From positions 1 to 64,000 of the forward strand of contig NZ_LMNG01000006.1 of NCBI RefSeq assembly GCF_001423295.1: 64,000 nucleotides of DNA. The letters run 5' to 3'. Below, one piece after another: positions 1 to 7,372 of the stretch (the stretch's first letter is position 1; each line of letters starts with the position of its first letter). A program made the translations under genes and the position numbers. The notes beneath the pieces are model-generated. The model was not told where the DNA came from and made no database searches. It worked only from the letters and a program-made list of their open reading frames with translations. This DNA is from Methylobacterium sp. Leaf112 (GTDB taxonomy: Bacteria; Pseudomonadota; Alphaproteobacteria; Rhizobiales; Beijerinckiaceae).

Positions 1-74
1 CGCCGCCAGACCTGCACAGCACATCACATCCCCTCCAGACGATCCGAACTTGCCCAAAAGGCAAAACACCCTGG

Positions 75-151
<77 letters not shown>

Positions 152-170
152 ACATCACAACAACAAACCA

Positions 171-200
171 AAAGCCCCCAACCTCACGGTCGGGGGCTTT
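171..200 (+). terminator. Rho-independent terminator after tRNA-Met
   Basis: AAAGCCCCC (171-179) pairs perfectly with GGGGGCTTT (192-200) around a 12-base loop, and the right arm ends in a T-run. It closes the tRNA transcript and separates it from the helicase gene. Confidence 0.85.
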
Positions 201-224
201 TCGCTGTGCCAAGGAGCCGGTCCC

Positions 225-1652
225 ATCGCCGAGTCGCCAGACCTCCTCGTTCCTCGTCCGCATCAGGAGGAGGCGGCTCGGACCATCCTAGAGGCGCGGG
301 CCGACAGGAAACCCGGTTTCCTGCTCGGCGACATGACGGGGCTGGGAAAGACCCTGTCGGTGTGGAGCGCCCTGGCGCGCATGCCTGAATCCGAGATCCT
401 CATCGTCTGCCCGAAGGGCGCCATGCCGCAATGGCGGCGGACCATCGCGCAGGCGGGCCTGGCGCCGAAGGCCGTGACGCTCATCAATTACGAGCGCACC
501 AAATCGCTCATGGCCCCCCCGGCCGCGAGCACGAAACGGTCGACGCGGGCGAAGAACAACGAACTCGCCAAGCGCGGGGTCCTGAAACGGACCTGGCCCC
601 TCGTCGCCTTCGACGAGAGCCACCGCCTGCGCAATCCGACGGCCCAACAGAGCCTGGTCTGCCGCCAGATCGCGGAAGCTGCCACCTTCACGGTCTATCT
701 CAGTGCCACCGCGGGTCAGGCGCCGCACGAACTGTCCTATCTCGGCCGACTCCTCGGGGCTGCCGCCGGCTCTCCCTGCGAGACCCTGGCCGACTTCCGC
801 ATCCTCCTGCGAAGCCTCGGCATCGGTGGGGCGAAGGGCCGGTGGGTCAATTGGAGCTGGACCGCCAATGCGCGCGACTGCGCAGTGATGGCGGATCTTC
901 TCTATGGGGGATCGAAGGCCATCGGCCTGCGCCGGCGTCCGGGCGACATCGCCGGTTGGCCCGAGGTGCAGCGTGAGCTCGCCGCCACCGCCCTCGATCC
1001 AGCGGCGCGCCGGCTCTACGATGCCAACTGGCGGGAGTTTCGCCGGGCCTGGGGCCTGCTCGGCGGGAGCGGCCGCCGCCCGGCCGGGTGGGCGGCCGAT
1101 CTGCGCTTTCGGCAGAAGGCCAGCCTTCTGCGCGTCGACGGCACGGCGGATTTCGTCGAGACCCTGCTCGAAGCCGGCCAGGCTGTGGCGATCTCCGTCG
1201 CCTTCCTGGAAACGGGCGCCGCCCTCACCGAAATTCTAGCCCGACGCGGCTGGCGTGTGGGCAGCATCGACGGAACGCGGGACGCCGGGACGAACGAGAG
1301 CGAACGGGTGGCATTCCAGTCCGGCGCACGCGACGTCATGGTCTTCACCGTCACGGAATCGATCTCGCTCCACCGCAACGAGATGCCGGGGGGCGAGGCG
1401 GTGCGTGCCCTCGTCATCCACGACATGCGCCACAGCGCGATCCAGGTCGCACAGATCGAGGGCCGCTGCCATCGCGACGGGGAGCAGGCGACGATCTACT
1501 ACGCGTTCGCGGAAGCCACGGTGGAGGAAGCCATCGCCGGTACGGTTCTGCGCCGCATGAGAGCCATGGACGCGATGGCCGGCGAGGACACGGCGCTGCT
1601 CGATGCGATTGCGGTCCTCATCGAACGGTCCCCCGAGCCTTGCGAGCTCTGA
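225..1652 (+). CDS. SNF2/DEAD-like helicase, non-canonical start
   Basis: Superfamily 2 helicase of the compact phage type. Seen from the first ATG (333): Walker A at once (TGLGKT), DESH motif II near residue 90, SAT motif III near 125, and a C-terminal helicase lobe with a Q-x-x-GRCHR motif VI-like segment. Helicase homology clearly extends upstream in the same frame (PRPHQEEAARTILEA then GFLLGD), so ATG 333 is too late. No ATG, GTG or TTG lies in this frame between the stop at 111 and 333. A perfect AAGGAG (211-216) sits 8 bases before an in-frame ATC at 225. The gene therefore starts at a rare ATC or has lost its ATG by a point change. From 225 it would be 475 residues. It is probably a prophage or element remnant next to the tRNA. 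Confidence 0.7.
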   Translation: MAESPDLLVPRPHQEEAARTILEARADRKPGFLLGDMTGLGKTLSVWSALARMPESEILIVCPKGAMPQWRRTIAQAGLAPKAVTLINYERTKSLMAPPAASTKRSTRAKNNELAKRGVLKRTWPLVAFDESHRLRNPTAQQSLVCRQIAEAATFTVYLSATAGQAPHELSYLGRLLGAAAGSPCETLADFRILLRSLGIGGAKGRWVNWSWTANARDCAVMADLLYGGSKAIGLRRRPGDIAGWPEVQRELAATALDPAARRLYDANWREFRRAWGLLGGSGRRPAGWAADLRFRQKASLLRVDGTADFVETLLEAGQAVAISVAFLETGAALTEILARRGWRVGSIDGTRDAGTNESERVAFQSGARDVMVFTVTESISLHRNEMPGGEAVRALVIHDMRHSAIQVAQIEGRCHRDGEQATIYYAFAEATVEEAIAGTVLRRMRAMDAMAGEDTALLDAIAVLIERSPEPCEL

Positions 1653-1840
1653 TCTCTGTTTCCGACCGATGCGAATTCCGAGCGCTTTCCGAGACTGGCT
1701 TCGACGCTTCCGGCGAAACGCCTTCGGATGAACCCGATCGGCGAACGACGTTGCGGACAAGTCCGCAGGCAGTCGTCGGCCGGGTCGGCTTTCGTCAGAA
1801 TCGGATTCCACTTTGCCGAGCGATGCCGTAAGGCGAGCCC

Positions 1841-2020
1841 ATGTCAGACTTGGAAGCTCTTCTCGACCGCCTGAAGAATGCTCAGCGCGATCTCATCCTG
1901 GACGCTGCGAAAGTCGCCATGTTGCCACCGGACAGCATGTTGCGCCGGATCGCCGATCTGGAGAATACCATCGCGGCCGTCGAGGCGCTTATCGATGAAC
2001 AGCGTCACGCCCGCGCCTGA
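1841..2020 (+). CDS. Small hypothetical protein, 59 aa
   Basis: ATG at 1841 runs to TGA at 2018. The product is a short acidic/basic helical protein (begins MSDLEALLDRLKNAQRD) with no recognised domain; it could form a helical hairpin. It overlaps the next gene by 26 bases in another frame, which suggests translational coupling. A weak purine-rich site (AAGGCGAG) precedes the start. It follows the helicase by about 190 bases. Function unknown. Confidence 0.5.
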   Translation: MSDLEALLDRLKNAQRDLILDAAKVAMLPPDSMLRRIADLENTIAAVEALIDEQRHARA

Positions 2021-2345
2021 CCGTCGGGTCCTGGAGACGCCGGACGGTCGCTACATCGTCGTGCGGGGGCGGCTCTGGCGGCGGGCCCGGCCGGATCTGT
2101 CCGCAGATGTCCGCGATCGTCTCGTGCACGGTCTCATGGATGCCCGGCGTGCGGTGAAGGCCGGCCGAAAGGGCGACGACGCGGCCGCCGTCGCGGACGC
2201 CCGAGCGGCCGTCGATCGCGCCAAGCGAGGTCTCGGCGAGCGTGGGCCGGTTTGGTGGACGGATGGGGCGCCGGATCTCAACCGCCGCCTCGCGCGCAAC
2301 ACGCCTTACGCGGACTGGTACGCCGGCCAAGATGAGACGGCATAG
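1995..2345 (+). CDS. Conserved hypothetical protein, 116 aa
   Basis: The protein opens with a beta-rich stretch (ETPDGRYIVVRGRLWRRA), continues as a basic, Ala-rich helix, and ends in a Trp-rich tail (GPVWWTDGAPDLNRR). This composition resembles small uncharacterised proteins of Rhizobiales, recalled from general knowledge and not searched. ATG 1995 is preferred over an earlier in-frame ATG because the conserved-looking part begins there and it overlaps the end of the 59-residue gene. No catalytic motif is visible. Confidence 0.6.
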   Translation: MNSVTPAPDRRVLETPDGRYIVVRGRLWRRARPDLSADVRDRLVHGLMDARRAVKAGRKGDDAAAVADARAAVDRAKRGLGERGPVWWTDGAPDLNRRLARNTPYADWYAGQDETA

Positions 2346-2868
2346 GGCGGGAGCGGACCGTGGGCATCGTTTCGGTGCAGCCCGGACTGGACCCGGGGCG
2401 AGGCATCACCTATATTCCGAGTGCGGTTGATGACCGGTTCATAATAACGTTTCAGGACCCGGAGGGCAGTACTCCGGCGCCTCCACCAAAAGCTCATCGC
2501 GGGACATCCGGGTAGCGTTGGGCTTCTGATGGGGGCGAAATAGGATCGACTGGGCGGTAAAGGGATCGCGAGTTCAGTCTCACTTCGGTGGGATACGATG
2601 CGACTGTCGGTAAGGTTTCGACCGGTTTGGCGTAGGTAACCCCTATTCCAGGCATCTGACCAAAACTCTAAATGCCAACGATAACGTTGTCATGGATGCC
2701 CGCCTCGCGGCGTAAGCATCTTGCGGTAGGGTAACCGTCGAAACAGAACCCGGGGCTTCGGCTCCGGGACCCATCTTTCTCTTTGCAGCTCTGTCAGCAG
2801 CCGGATCGCGCGAAGCGCGGTGCGGTTCTTTCGTGTGCGTGGCGCGACCGGGGTTTCGGTCACGAAAA
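2346..2868. other. Intergenic region without a gene
   Basis: About 520 bases between the rightward 116-residue gene and the terminator of the leftward stress operon. No open frame here looks protein-like. The only structure seen is the hairpin at 2749-2768; nothing else recognisable. Confidence 0.6.
2749..2768 (+). terminator. UUCG-capped hairpin, possible terminator
   Basis: An 8 bp stem (2749-2756 with 2761-2768, one G-U pair) closed by a TTCG tetraloop and followed by a pyrimidine-rich stretch. It lies 400 bases past the last rightward gene, so it may end that transcript or an unrecognised small RNA. Confidence 0.45.
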
Positions 2869-2894
2869 ACGCCCCGCGACGGATCGCGGGGCGT
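2869..2894 (-). terminator. Terminator of the leftward stress operon
   Basis: ACGCCCCGCGA (2869-2879) pairs perfectly with 2884-2894 around a 4-base loop. Read on the minus strand it is followed by TTTTT, so it terminates the gene ending at 2921. Confidence 0.85.
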
Positions 2895-2920
2895 TGTCTT
2901 TCACCGAAGCGGCGCGAACC

Positions 2921-3574
2921 TTAGACGGGGTTCGACGGGTATGCCCGAACGCGGGTCCGTCCATCGGCAGCGCTCGGAAGTGCGCTCGGATGCGCGGCGG
3001 AAGCGGCCTGCGGTGCCGTCCAACCCTCGGCGCGCCAGCCCTGAGCGCGCTCGTCGATGTCGATGGAGCCATGCTCCTCGAGAACGTCCATGACGGTCGC
3101 CGAGCGGGTCTCGTCCGCGCGCACCGTCACGAGGGTGCCGCCGCGGCGCACGCCCTCGGAATAGGTGTGCGCATCCGTCTCGCTCAGGCCCGCACCGGTG
3201 AGACCACCGGCCAGACCGCCCGCTGCCGCGCCGATGCCGGCACCCGTGAGGGTGGCGACGAGCCAGCCGGCCGCGACGACGGGGCCGACGCCCGGTATGG
3301 CGAGCAGACCGAGACCGGTGAGGAGGCCGGCGGCACCGCCCAGGACCGTACCGACGGTCGCGCCGGTACCGGCGCCGGTGGCCGCGCTCTCCGTCGTGTC
3401 GGTGTGGCCGGTCGTGGTCGCGTGCGTACCGACGCGTCCGCTGTGGCGATCGCCCTCGTTGCTGCCGACGATGCTGATGTCGCTGTGGGGAATGCCCTGC
3501 GCTTCGAGCTTGGCGACGGCGGCGCTCGCATCATCGTAATTGTCGTAGAGGGCCGTGATGGTCTGGTGTGCCAT
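2921..3574 (-). CDS. YflT-like general stress protein with glycine zippers
   Basis: The N-terminal 60 residues (MAHQTITALYDNYDDASAAV, then GIPHSDISIVGSN) match the heat-induced stress protein YflT / general stress protein 17M fold. The middle (about 75-135) is a Gly/Ala-rich hydrophobic stretch with GxxxG zippers (GGAAGLLTGLG, GAAAGGLAGG) that could insert into membranes. The tail repeats a VRAD...VMDVLEEHG element seen in such proteins. ATG 3574 has AGGAG at good spacing; earlier in-frame codons have none. It sits 44 bases after the PepSY gene in the same direction, so the two probably form an operon. Length 217. The function in stress is family inference. Confidence 0.8.
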   Translation of the reverse strand: MAHQTITALYDNYDDASAAVAKLEAQGIPHSDISIVGSNEGDRHSGRVGTHATTTGHTDTTESAATGAGTGATVGTVLGGAAGLLTGLGLLAIPGVGPVVAAGWLVATLTGAGIGAAAGGLAGGLTGAGLSETDAHTYSEGVRRGGTLVTVRADETRSATVMDVLEEHGSIDIDERAQGWRAEGWTAPQAASAAHPSALPSAADGRTRVRAYPSNPV

Positions 3575-3618
3575 GGTGGACTCCTGTTCGGATCGTGAAG
3601 GATTGGTCGAGGTCGCGC

Positions 3619-4005
3619 TTACTGCGCGGCGACGTTGCCCTTGAAATCGACGCCGACCTTGACGGGCTTGCCGTCGAGCATCGCGTTGGCGCGCCAGATG
3701 CCCTTCTCGTCCTTGGTCAGACCTTTGACGTCCTTGTACCCGGCTTCCGTAAGGCGGTGATGCGTCTGGGCCTCGGTGAAGCTGTTCGCGCCCTCTTCGA
3801 GCTTCGCACCCGTGGCGGCGTGGGCCGTTCCGGGCTTGGTGGCATCGGGCTTGTCGGTGTTCGGCCGGGTCACGGCCTCCTGGCCGCCGGACGTGGCGCT
3901 GGACTTGGCGTCGGGGGCGGGAGTTCCGGTCACGGTGGTCTGGGCCAAGGCCGGGCCGGCGCCGAGGACCGTCAGGATAGCGAGGGTTTGCAGGGTCCGG
4001 TTCAC
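3619..4005 (-). CDS. Secreted PepSY-domain protein
   Basis: A 128-residue exported protein. GTG 4005 is chosen because a perfect AAGGAG (minus strand, at 4012-4017) lies 6 bases upstream and the signal peptide starts directly after it (NRTLQTLAILTVLGAGPALA, cleavage after ALA). The mature part begins with a low-complexity Thr/Pro/Ala linker. It ends in a PepSY-like domain of about 65 residues (HHRLTEAGYKDVKGLTKDEK, WRANAMLDGKPVKVGVDFKG). Family knowledge suggests a periplasmic binding or inhibitory role; the partner is unknown. First gene of the stress pair. Confidence 0.75.
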   Translation of the reverse strand: MNRTLQTLAILTVLGAGPALAQTTVTGTPAPDAKSSATSGGQEAVTRPNTDKPDATKPGTAHAATGAKLEEGANSFTEAQTHHRLTEAGYKDVKGLTKDEKGIWRANAMLDGKPVKVGVDFKGNVAAQ

Positions 4006-4048
4006 GGTATTCTCCTTGAGCTGAGGACCCAATCAATCAACGGGATCG

Positions 4049-4078
4049 CCCAATCGTTCCGCTTGCACAGCGATTGGG
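4049..4078. promoter_or_regulatory. Inverted repeat upstream of the PepSY gene
   Basis: CCCAATCG (4049-4056) and CGATTGGG (4071-4078) form an 8 bp inverted repeat about 45 bases upstream of the PepSY start, with another CCCAATC at 4028-4034. The position suits an operator or promoter-proximal element for the leftward stress operon. No clear -35/-10 pair was identified. The rest of 4006-4260 shows nothing else. Confidence 0.35.
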
Positions 4079-4260
4079 TCAGTCTTGATCGCCACGATGC
4101 ATGCGCTTGACCGGACGTCGTTCGCCGGCTCACCGTAGCGATCGGGCCTAATCCGACCTGGATACGAAAAACCGTCCCCCGCCGAATGAACCTGATCATT
4201 CCCGATACGGTGGCTTTGCTGTGCCGATCACCCGAGCGCGGCGGCGGGCGTCCGAGCGGA

Positions 4261-4431
4261 TCAGGATGCGGCGTCCGATCCCTCTGCGTCCTGCGGCGTG
4301 GCTTCGTCGCCGGCGAGTCCCGCCGGGTGCTCCACGAGCGGAAACATCTCGGACAGGCCCTGGGCGACGCCGTAGGTCACGGGATCGAAGGCGGCGGCAC
4401 CGCAATAGAGAAGGGAATTGGTTTCGTTCAC
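4261..4431 (-). CDS. Small hypothetical protein, about 56 aa
   Basis: From GTG 4431 the product starts VNETNSLLYCGAAAFDPVTY and ends in an acidic Asp/Glu/Ala-rich tail. A GGGAG lies about ten bases upstream. The frame stays open to 4569, but the upstream part looks like noise. No domain recognised. It may be a real short Methylobacterium-type protein; codon use is compatible, but the call rests on appearance only. Confidence 0.35.
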   Translation of the reverse strand: MNETNSLLYCGAAAFDPVTYGVAQGLSEMFPLVEHPAGLAGDEATPQDAEGSDAAS

Positions 4432-4810
4432 GGACCGCTTGCTCCCGGGGCGATCTCTCCCATCGCGGCGATCCATTCGCCGGGAGAGATGAGTCACAGG
4501 GACGTTCAAGTCGTCAGATGCCGATCGTTTCCCATGTTCCAATAAAAAGTCGTCGGTGTGGCCTTGCATGCCGCCTCGCGCTCCCGCCTCACAACGGATG
4601 CATCGAGGGTCTATCGGTGGCGGGAAGAGCTATATCCGGAGTCCGGCCGTCGGCCCTCCCGACCCGCCGGAGGAATTCGCGCGATCGGCCTCAGACGATC
4701 CTAAGCATTCGCGACAAAGCCCACGAATCGATGGGAACTGTTCAGATTGAGGATCCGTTAACGGCTCATCCCGGCGTGCAGCGGGGATTGACAACGAGAG
4801 CCGAATTCCC

Positions 4811-5464
4811 ATGACCCGAGCCCGGCCTTTCGTGCGTGGCGCCGCTGCCGCCACCCTCCTCGCCAGCCTGTGCCTCGCCCTGCCGAGGCCCGCCTTCGCG
4901 GCCGATGACGGATTGGGCGGCCTGTTCCAACGCCTGTTCCAGCCGAGCCCGCCCGCGGCGGTGCAACCCGTGCCCGCACCGGACACCCTGGGCGCGCGTC
5001 AGACGGATGTCCGCCGTGCCGCCCGGGCCCTGAACAGGCGGCCACGCCCGATGACGCGCTACGCCGCCCTGCCGAAGGCAGAACCGCTCAAGCTCCACGT
5101 CGGCGACCGCCAGGTGCCTCTGGACATGAGCGCGGGTGCCGCCGCCGCGTTCATGAAGGATCCGACCTTGCGACCCGGCGACATCGTCGTTCTGAAGGAC
5201 GGCGTGAAGGTGTTCACCGGCGATCCGGACAAGCGCCACGCGGCGCGCGATTTCGAGAGCATTGGGCGGTCCGCCTTCATCGACAGGCATACCCGGACGT
5301 TGCTCTCCGCCATGGTGATGCCCGCCGGAGCGATCCCGGCCGCGGAAGCCCGGCGAATGACGGCCCAGGCACGCAAGGTTCCGCCGACCGCCGTCGCCCC
5401 GGTCCAGGCCGAGACGGCGTCCATGCGCATCATCTCGCCGTGGATCGTCGCGACCTCGAACTGA
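4811..5464 (+). CDS. Exported hypothetical protein, 217 aa
   Basis: Starts with a Sec signal peptide (charged MTRARPFVR, hydrophobic AAAATLLASLCLALP, cleavage near AFA-AD). The mature part has a Pro/Ala-rich linker, then a compact domain of about 110 residues containing PTLRPGDIVVLKDGVKVFTG and FESIGRSAFIDRHTRTLLSA. The RPGDIV element resembles small beta domains of periplasmic proteins, but no family is recognised. It ends 3 bases before the stop of pgl on the other strand, so the genes converge. About 240 bases upstream of it (4570-4810) hold no other gene. Confidence 0.7.
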   Translation: MTRARPFVRGAAAATLLASLCLALPRPAFAADDGLGGLFQRLFQPSPPAAVQPVPAPDTLGARQTDVRRAARALNRRPRPMTRYAALPKAEPLKLHVGDRQVPLDMSAGAAAAFMKDPTLRPGDIVVLKDGVKVFTGDPDKRHAARDFESIGRSAFIDRHTRTLLSAMVMPAGAIPAAEARRMTAQARKVPPTAVAPVQAETASMRIISPWIVATSN

Positions 5465-5467
5465 TCG

Positions 5468-6190
5468 TCAGGCGTCGGCGGCGGCGCGATCGAGGAGCCA
5501 CGTCACCGGTCCGGCGATGCGGGCCGCCGGCAGGTCTTCACCATCGGCGAGGCGCTCGAGCGGTCGTCGCTTGGACGCCCCCGTGACCAACACCAGAACA
5601 TGCCGCGCGGATGCGAGGGCCGGGAAGGTCAGGGTGATCCGGGGAACGAACGGGGCGAGGCCCGCCTCCGGCACCGGAGCGACCCAGGCGCCGCTCTCCT
5701 CGACGGCCGGTTTGCCCGGGAACAGCGAAGCGGTGTGCCCATCCTCGCCGAGGCCGAGGAGAACGAGGTCGAACAGGGGGCGGTCGGGATCGATGGTCTC
5801 GGCTCCGTAGAACGCCTTCAGTACCGATTCATAGGCGGCGGCATCGGCCTCCAGGGTACCGCCCGTGGGGATGGGATGGAGATGCCCGGGCGGGATCGGC
5901 GCATCCCCGAATGCGTCCTGGGCGGCGCGGACATTGCTCTCCGGATCGTCCCACGGCACGTGTCGGTCGTCCCCGAAGAACCAGTGCAGGCGCGCCCAGG
6001 GGAGGGCGTCCGCATACTCGGGGCGAGCCAACAGGGCGTAGAGGCGCTTCGGCGTCGAACCGCCCGAGAGGCAGACGGCGATGCCCCCCTCCGGCGATGC
6101 TTCGGAGAGGGCGACGAGCCGGTCCGCCGCCGCCCGTGCGACGGCGTCCGCATCGGCGAGAAGGTCTGCATCGTTGGGCAGGGGGATCAT
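5468..6190 (-). CDS. pgl: 6-phosphogluconolactonase
   Basis: Hydrolyses 6-phosphoglucono-delta-lactone to 6-phosphogluconate, step two of the oxidative pentose phosphate/Entner-Doudoroff routes. The 240 residues match the usual bacterial length. Typical motifs: CLSGGSTPKRLY near residue 40, WFFGDDRHVP near 70, NVRAAQDA just after, and LGLGEDGHTASLFPG near 145. Last gene of the leftward sugar-phosphate block, 59 bases after gnd. No zwf is present in this window. Confidence 0.95.
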   Translation of the reverse strand: MIPLPNDADLLADADAVARAAADRLVALSEASPEGGIAVCLSGGSTPKRLYALLARPEYADALPWARLHWFFGDDRHVPWDDPESNVRAAQDAFGDAPIPPGHLHPIPTGGTLEADAAAYESVLKAFYGAETIDPDRPLFDLVLLGLGEDGHTASLFPGKPAVEESGAWVAPVPEAGLAPFVPRITLTFPALASARHVLVLVTGASKRRPLERLADGEDLPAARIAGPVTWLLDRAAADA

Positions 6191-6249
6191 CGCGGCTCCT
6201 CGTTTCGGAAGGTCTCGGCGCGTCGATCGAAGGGGATGCGGTGCGGCCC

Positions 6250-7224
6250 CTATTTCGGCTCCTGGTGTCCGCCGAACCCCTTGCGCATGGCGGACAGCAG
6301 CTTGTCGGCGTAGCTCGCATCCTCGCGGGAACGGAAGCGGGCGTAGAGGGCCGCCGAGAGGACGTTGGCGGGCACGGATTCCTCGATGGCCGCATTGAGG
6401 GTCCAGCGACCTTCACCGGAATCGGCGACGAAGCCCGAGAAGTTCGACAGGCTCTCGTCACCCGCGAGTGCCCCGGCCGTGAGGTCGAGGAGCCAGGACG
6501 AGACGACGCTGCCGCGGCGCCACACCTCGGCGATGTCGCCGATGTTGAGGTCGAAGCGCTGGCCCTCGGGGAGGTCCGTCGAGTTCGCATGCTTGAGGAT
6601 GTCGAAGCCCTCGGCATAGGCCTGCATCAGGCCGTACTCGATGCCGTTGTGGATCATCTTGACGAAGTGGCCGGCGCCGCTCGGGCCTGCATGGATGTAG
6701 CCGTCCTCGGCGCGGGCATCGCGCCCCTCGCGGCCGGGGGTCTTCGGGATGGTGCCGGGGCCCGGCGCCAGAGTCTTGAAGATCGGGTCGAGGCGCACGA
6801 CGGCCGCGGCGTCGCCGCCGATCATCATGCAGTAGCCGCGCTCCAGGCCCCAGACGCCGCCGGAGGTGCCGACATCGACGTAATGGATGCCCTTCGGCTT
6901 CAGTTCGGCGGCGCGGCGGATGTCGTCCTTGTAGAACGAATTACCGCCGTCGATGATCACGTCGTCGGCGGCCATGAGGCCGGCGAGGGTGGCGATCGTG
7001 CCCTCCGTGACGGCGCCGGCCGGCAGCATCACCCAGGCGGTGCGCGGCCCATCAAGCTTGCCGACGAACTCTTCCAGGCTCGCCGCGCCGGTAGCGCCTT
7101 CGGCGACGAGGGCCGCCACGGCCTCCGGACTCTGGTCGAACACCACGGCCGTGTGCCCGTCGCGCAGCAGCCGGCGGACGATGTTTCCGCCCATCCGGCC
7201 GAGGCCGATCATGCCGAGTTGCAT
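6250..7224 (-). CDS. gnd: 6-phosphogluconate dehydrogenase, decarboxylating
   Basis: Oxidises 6-phosphogluconate to ribulose 5-phosphate and CO2. The N-terminus is a Rossmann fold ([19 protein letters not shown]). Substrate motifs follow: [10 protein letters not shown] near residue 95, [21 protein letters not shown] around 115-135, and [19 protein letters not shown] around 180-198, carrying the catalytic Lys and Asn. At 324 residues it belongs to the short class, often NAD-linked; the coenzyme is inferred. It lies between the transaldolase fusion and pgl. Confidence 0.95.
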   Translation of the reverse strand: MQLGMIGLGRMGGNIVRRLLRDGHTAVVFDQSPEAVAALVAEGATGAASLEEFVGKLDGPRTAWVMLPAGAVTEGTIATLAGLMAADDVIIDGGNSFYKDDIRRAAELKPKGIHYVDVGTSGGVWGLERGYCMMIGGDAAAVVRLDPIFKTLAPGPGTIPKTPGREGRDARAEDGYIHAGPSGAGHFVKMIHNGIEYGLMQAYAEGFDILKHANSTDLPEGQRFDLNIGDIAEVWRRGSVVSSWLLDLTAGALAGDESLSNFSGFVADSGEGRWTLNAAIEESVPANVLSAALYARFRSREDASYADKLLSAMRKGFGGHQEPK

Positions 7225-7307
7225 GGGTGATCTCCGTCGCGTGAGGAACGCGGGGCGCCGAGGCCCCGCGCCGAAACAACCAATAGAAGGCTCTTCATCA
7301 CCGGCGC

Positions 7308-7345
7308 CGTCATTCCGGGGCGCCAGAGGCGGACCCGGAATGACG
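7308..7345. repeat. REP-like hairpin between tal-pgi and gnd
   Basis: A 12 bp perfect stem (CGTCATTCCGGG at 7308-7319 with 7334-7345) around a 14-base loop, in the gap between two co-directional genes. The GTCATTCCGG...CCGGAATGAC core is typical of repetitive extragenic palindromes in Rhizobiales (recalled). It lacks a T-run, so it is more likely a REP element or RNA-stabilising stem than a terminator. Confidence 0.6.
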
Positions 7346-7372
7346 CAGCGCTGGAACGTCGAACTGCCCGCC

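Noticed and set aside
4006..4060. EcfG-type general stress promoter (GGAAC...CGTT) before the PepSY gene
   Set aside because: The two boxes occur on the minus strand but only 13 bases apart, too short for the usual 16-17 base spacing.
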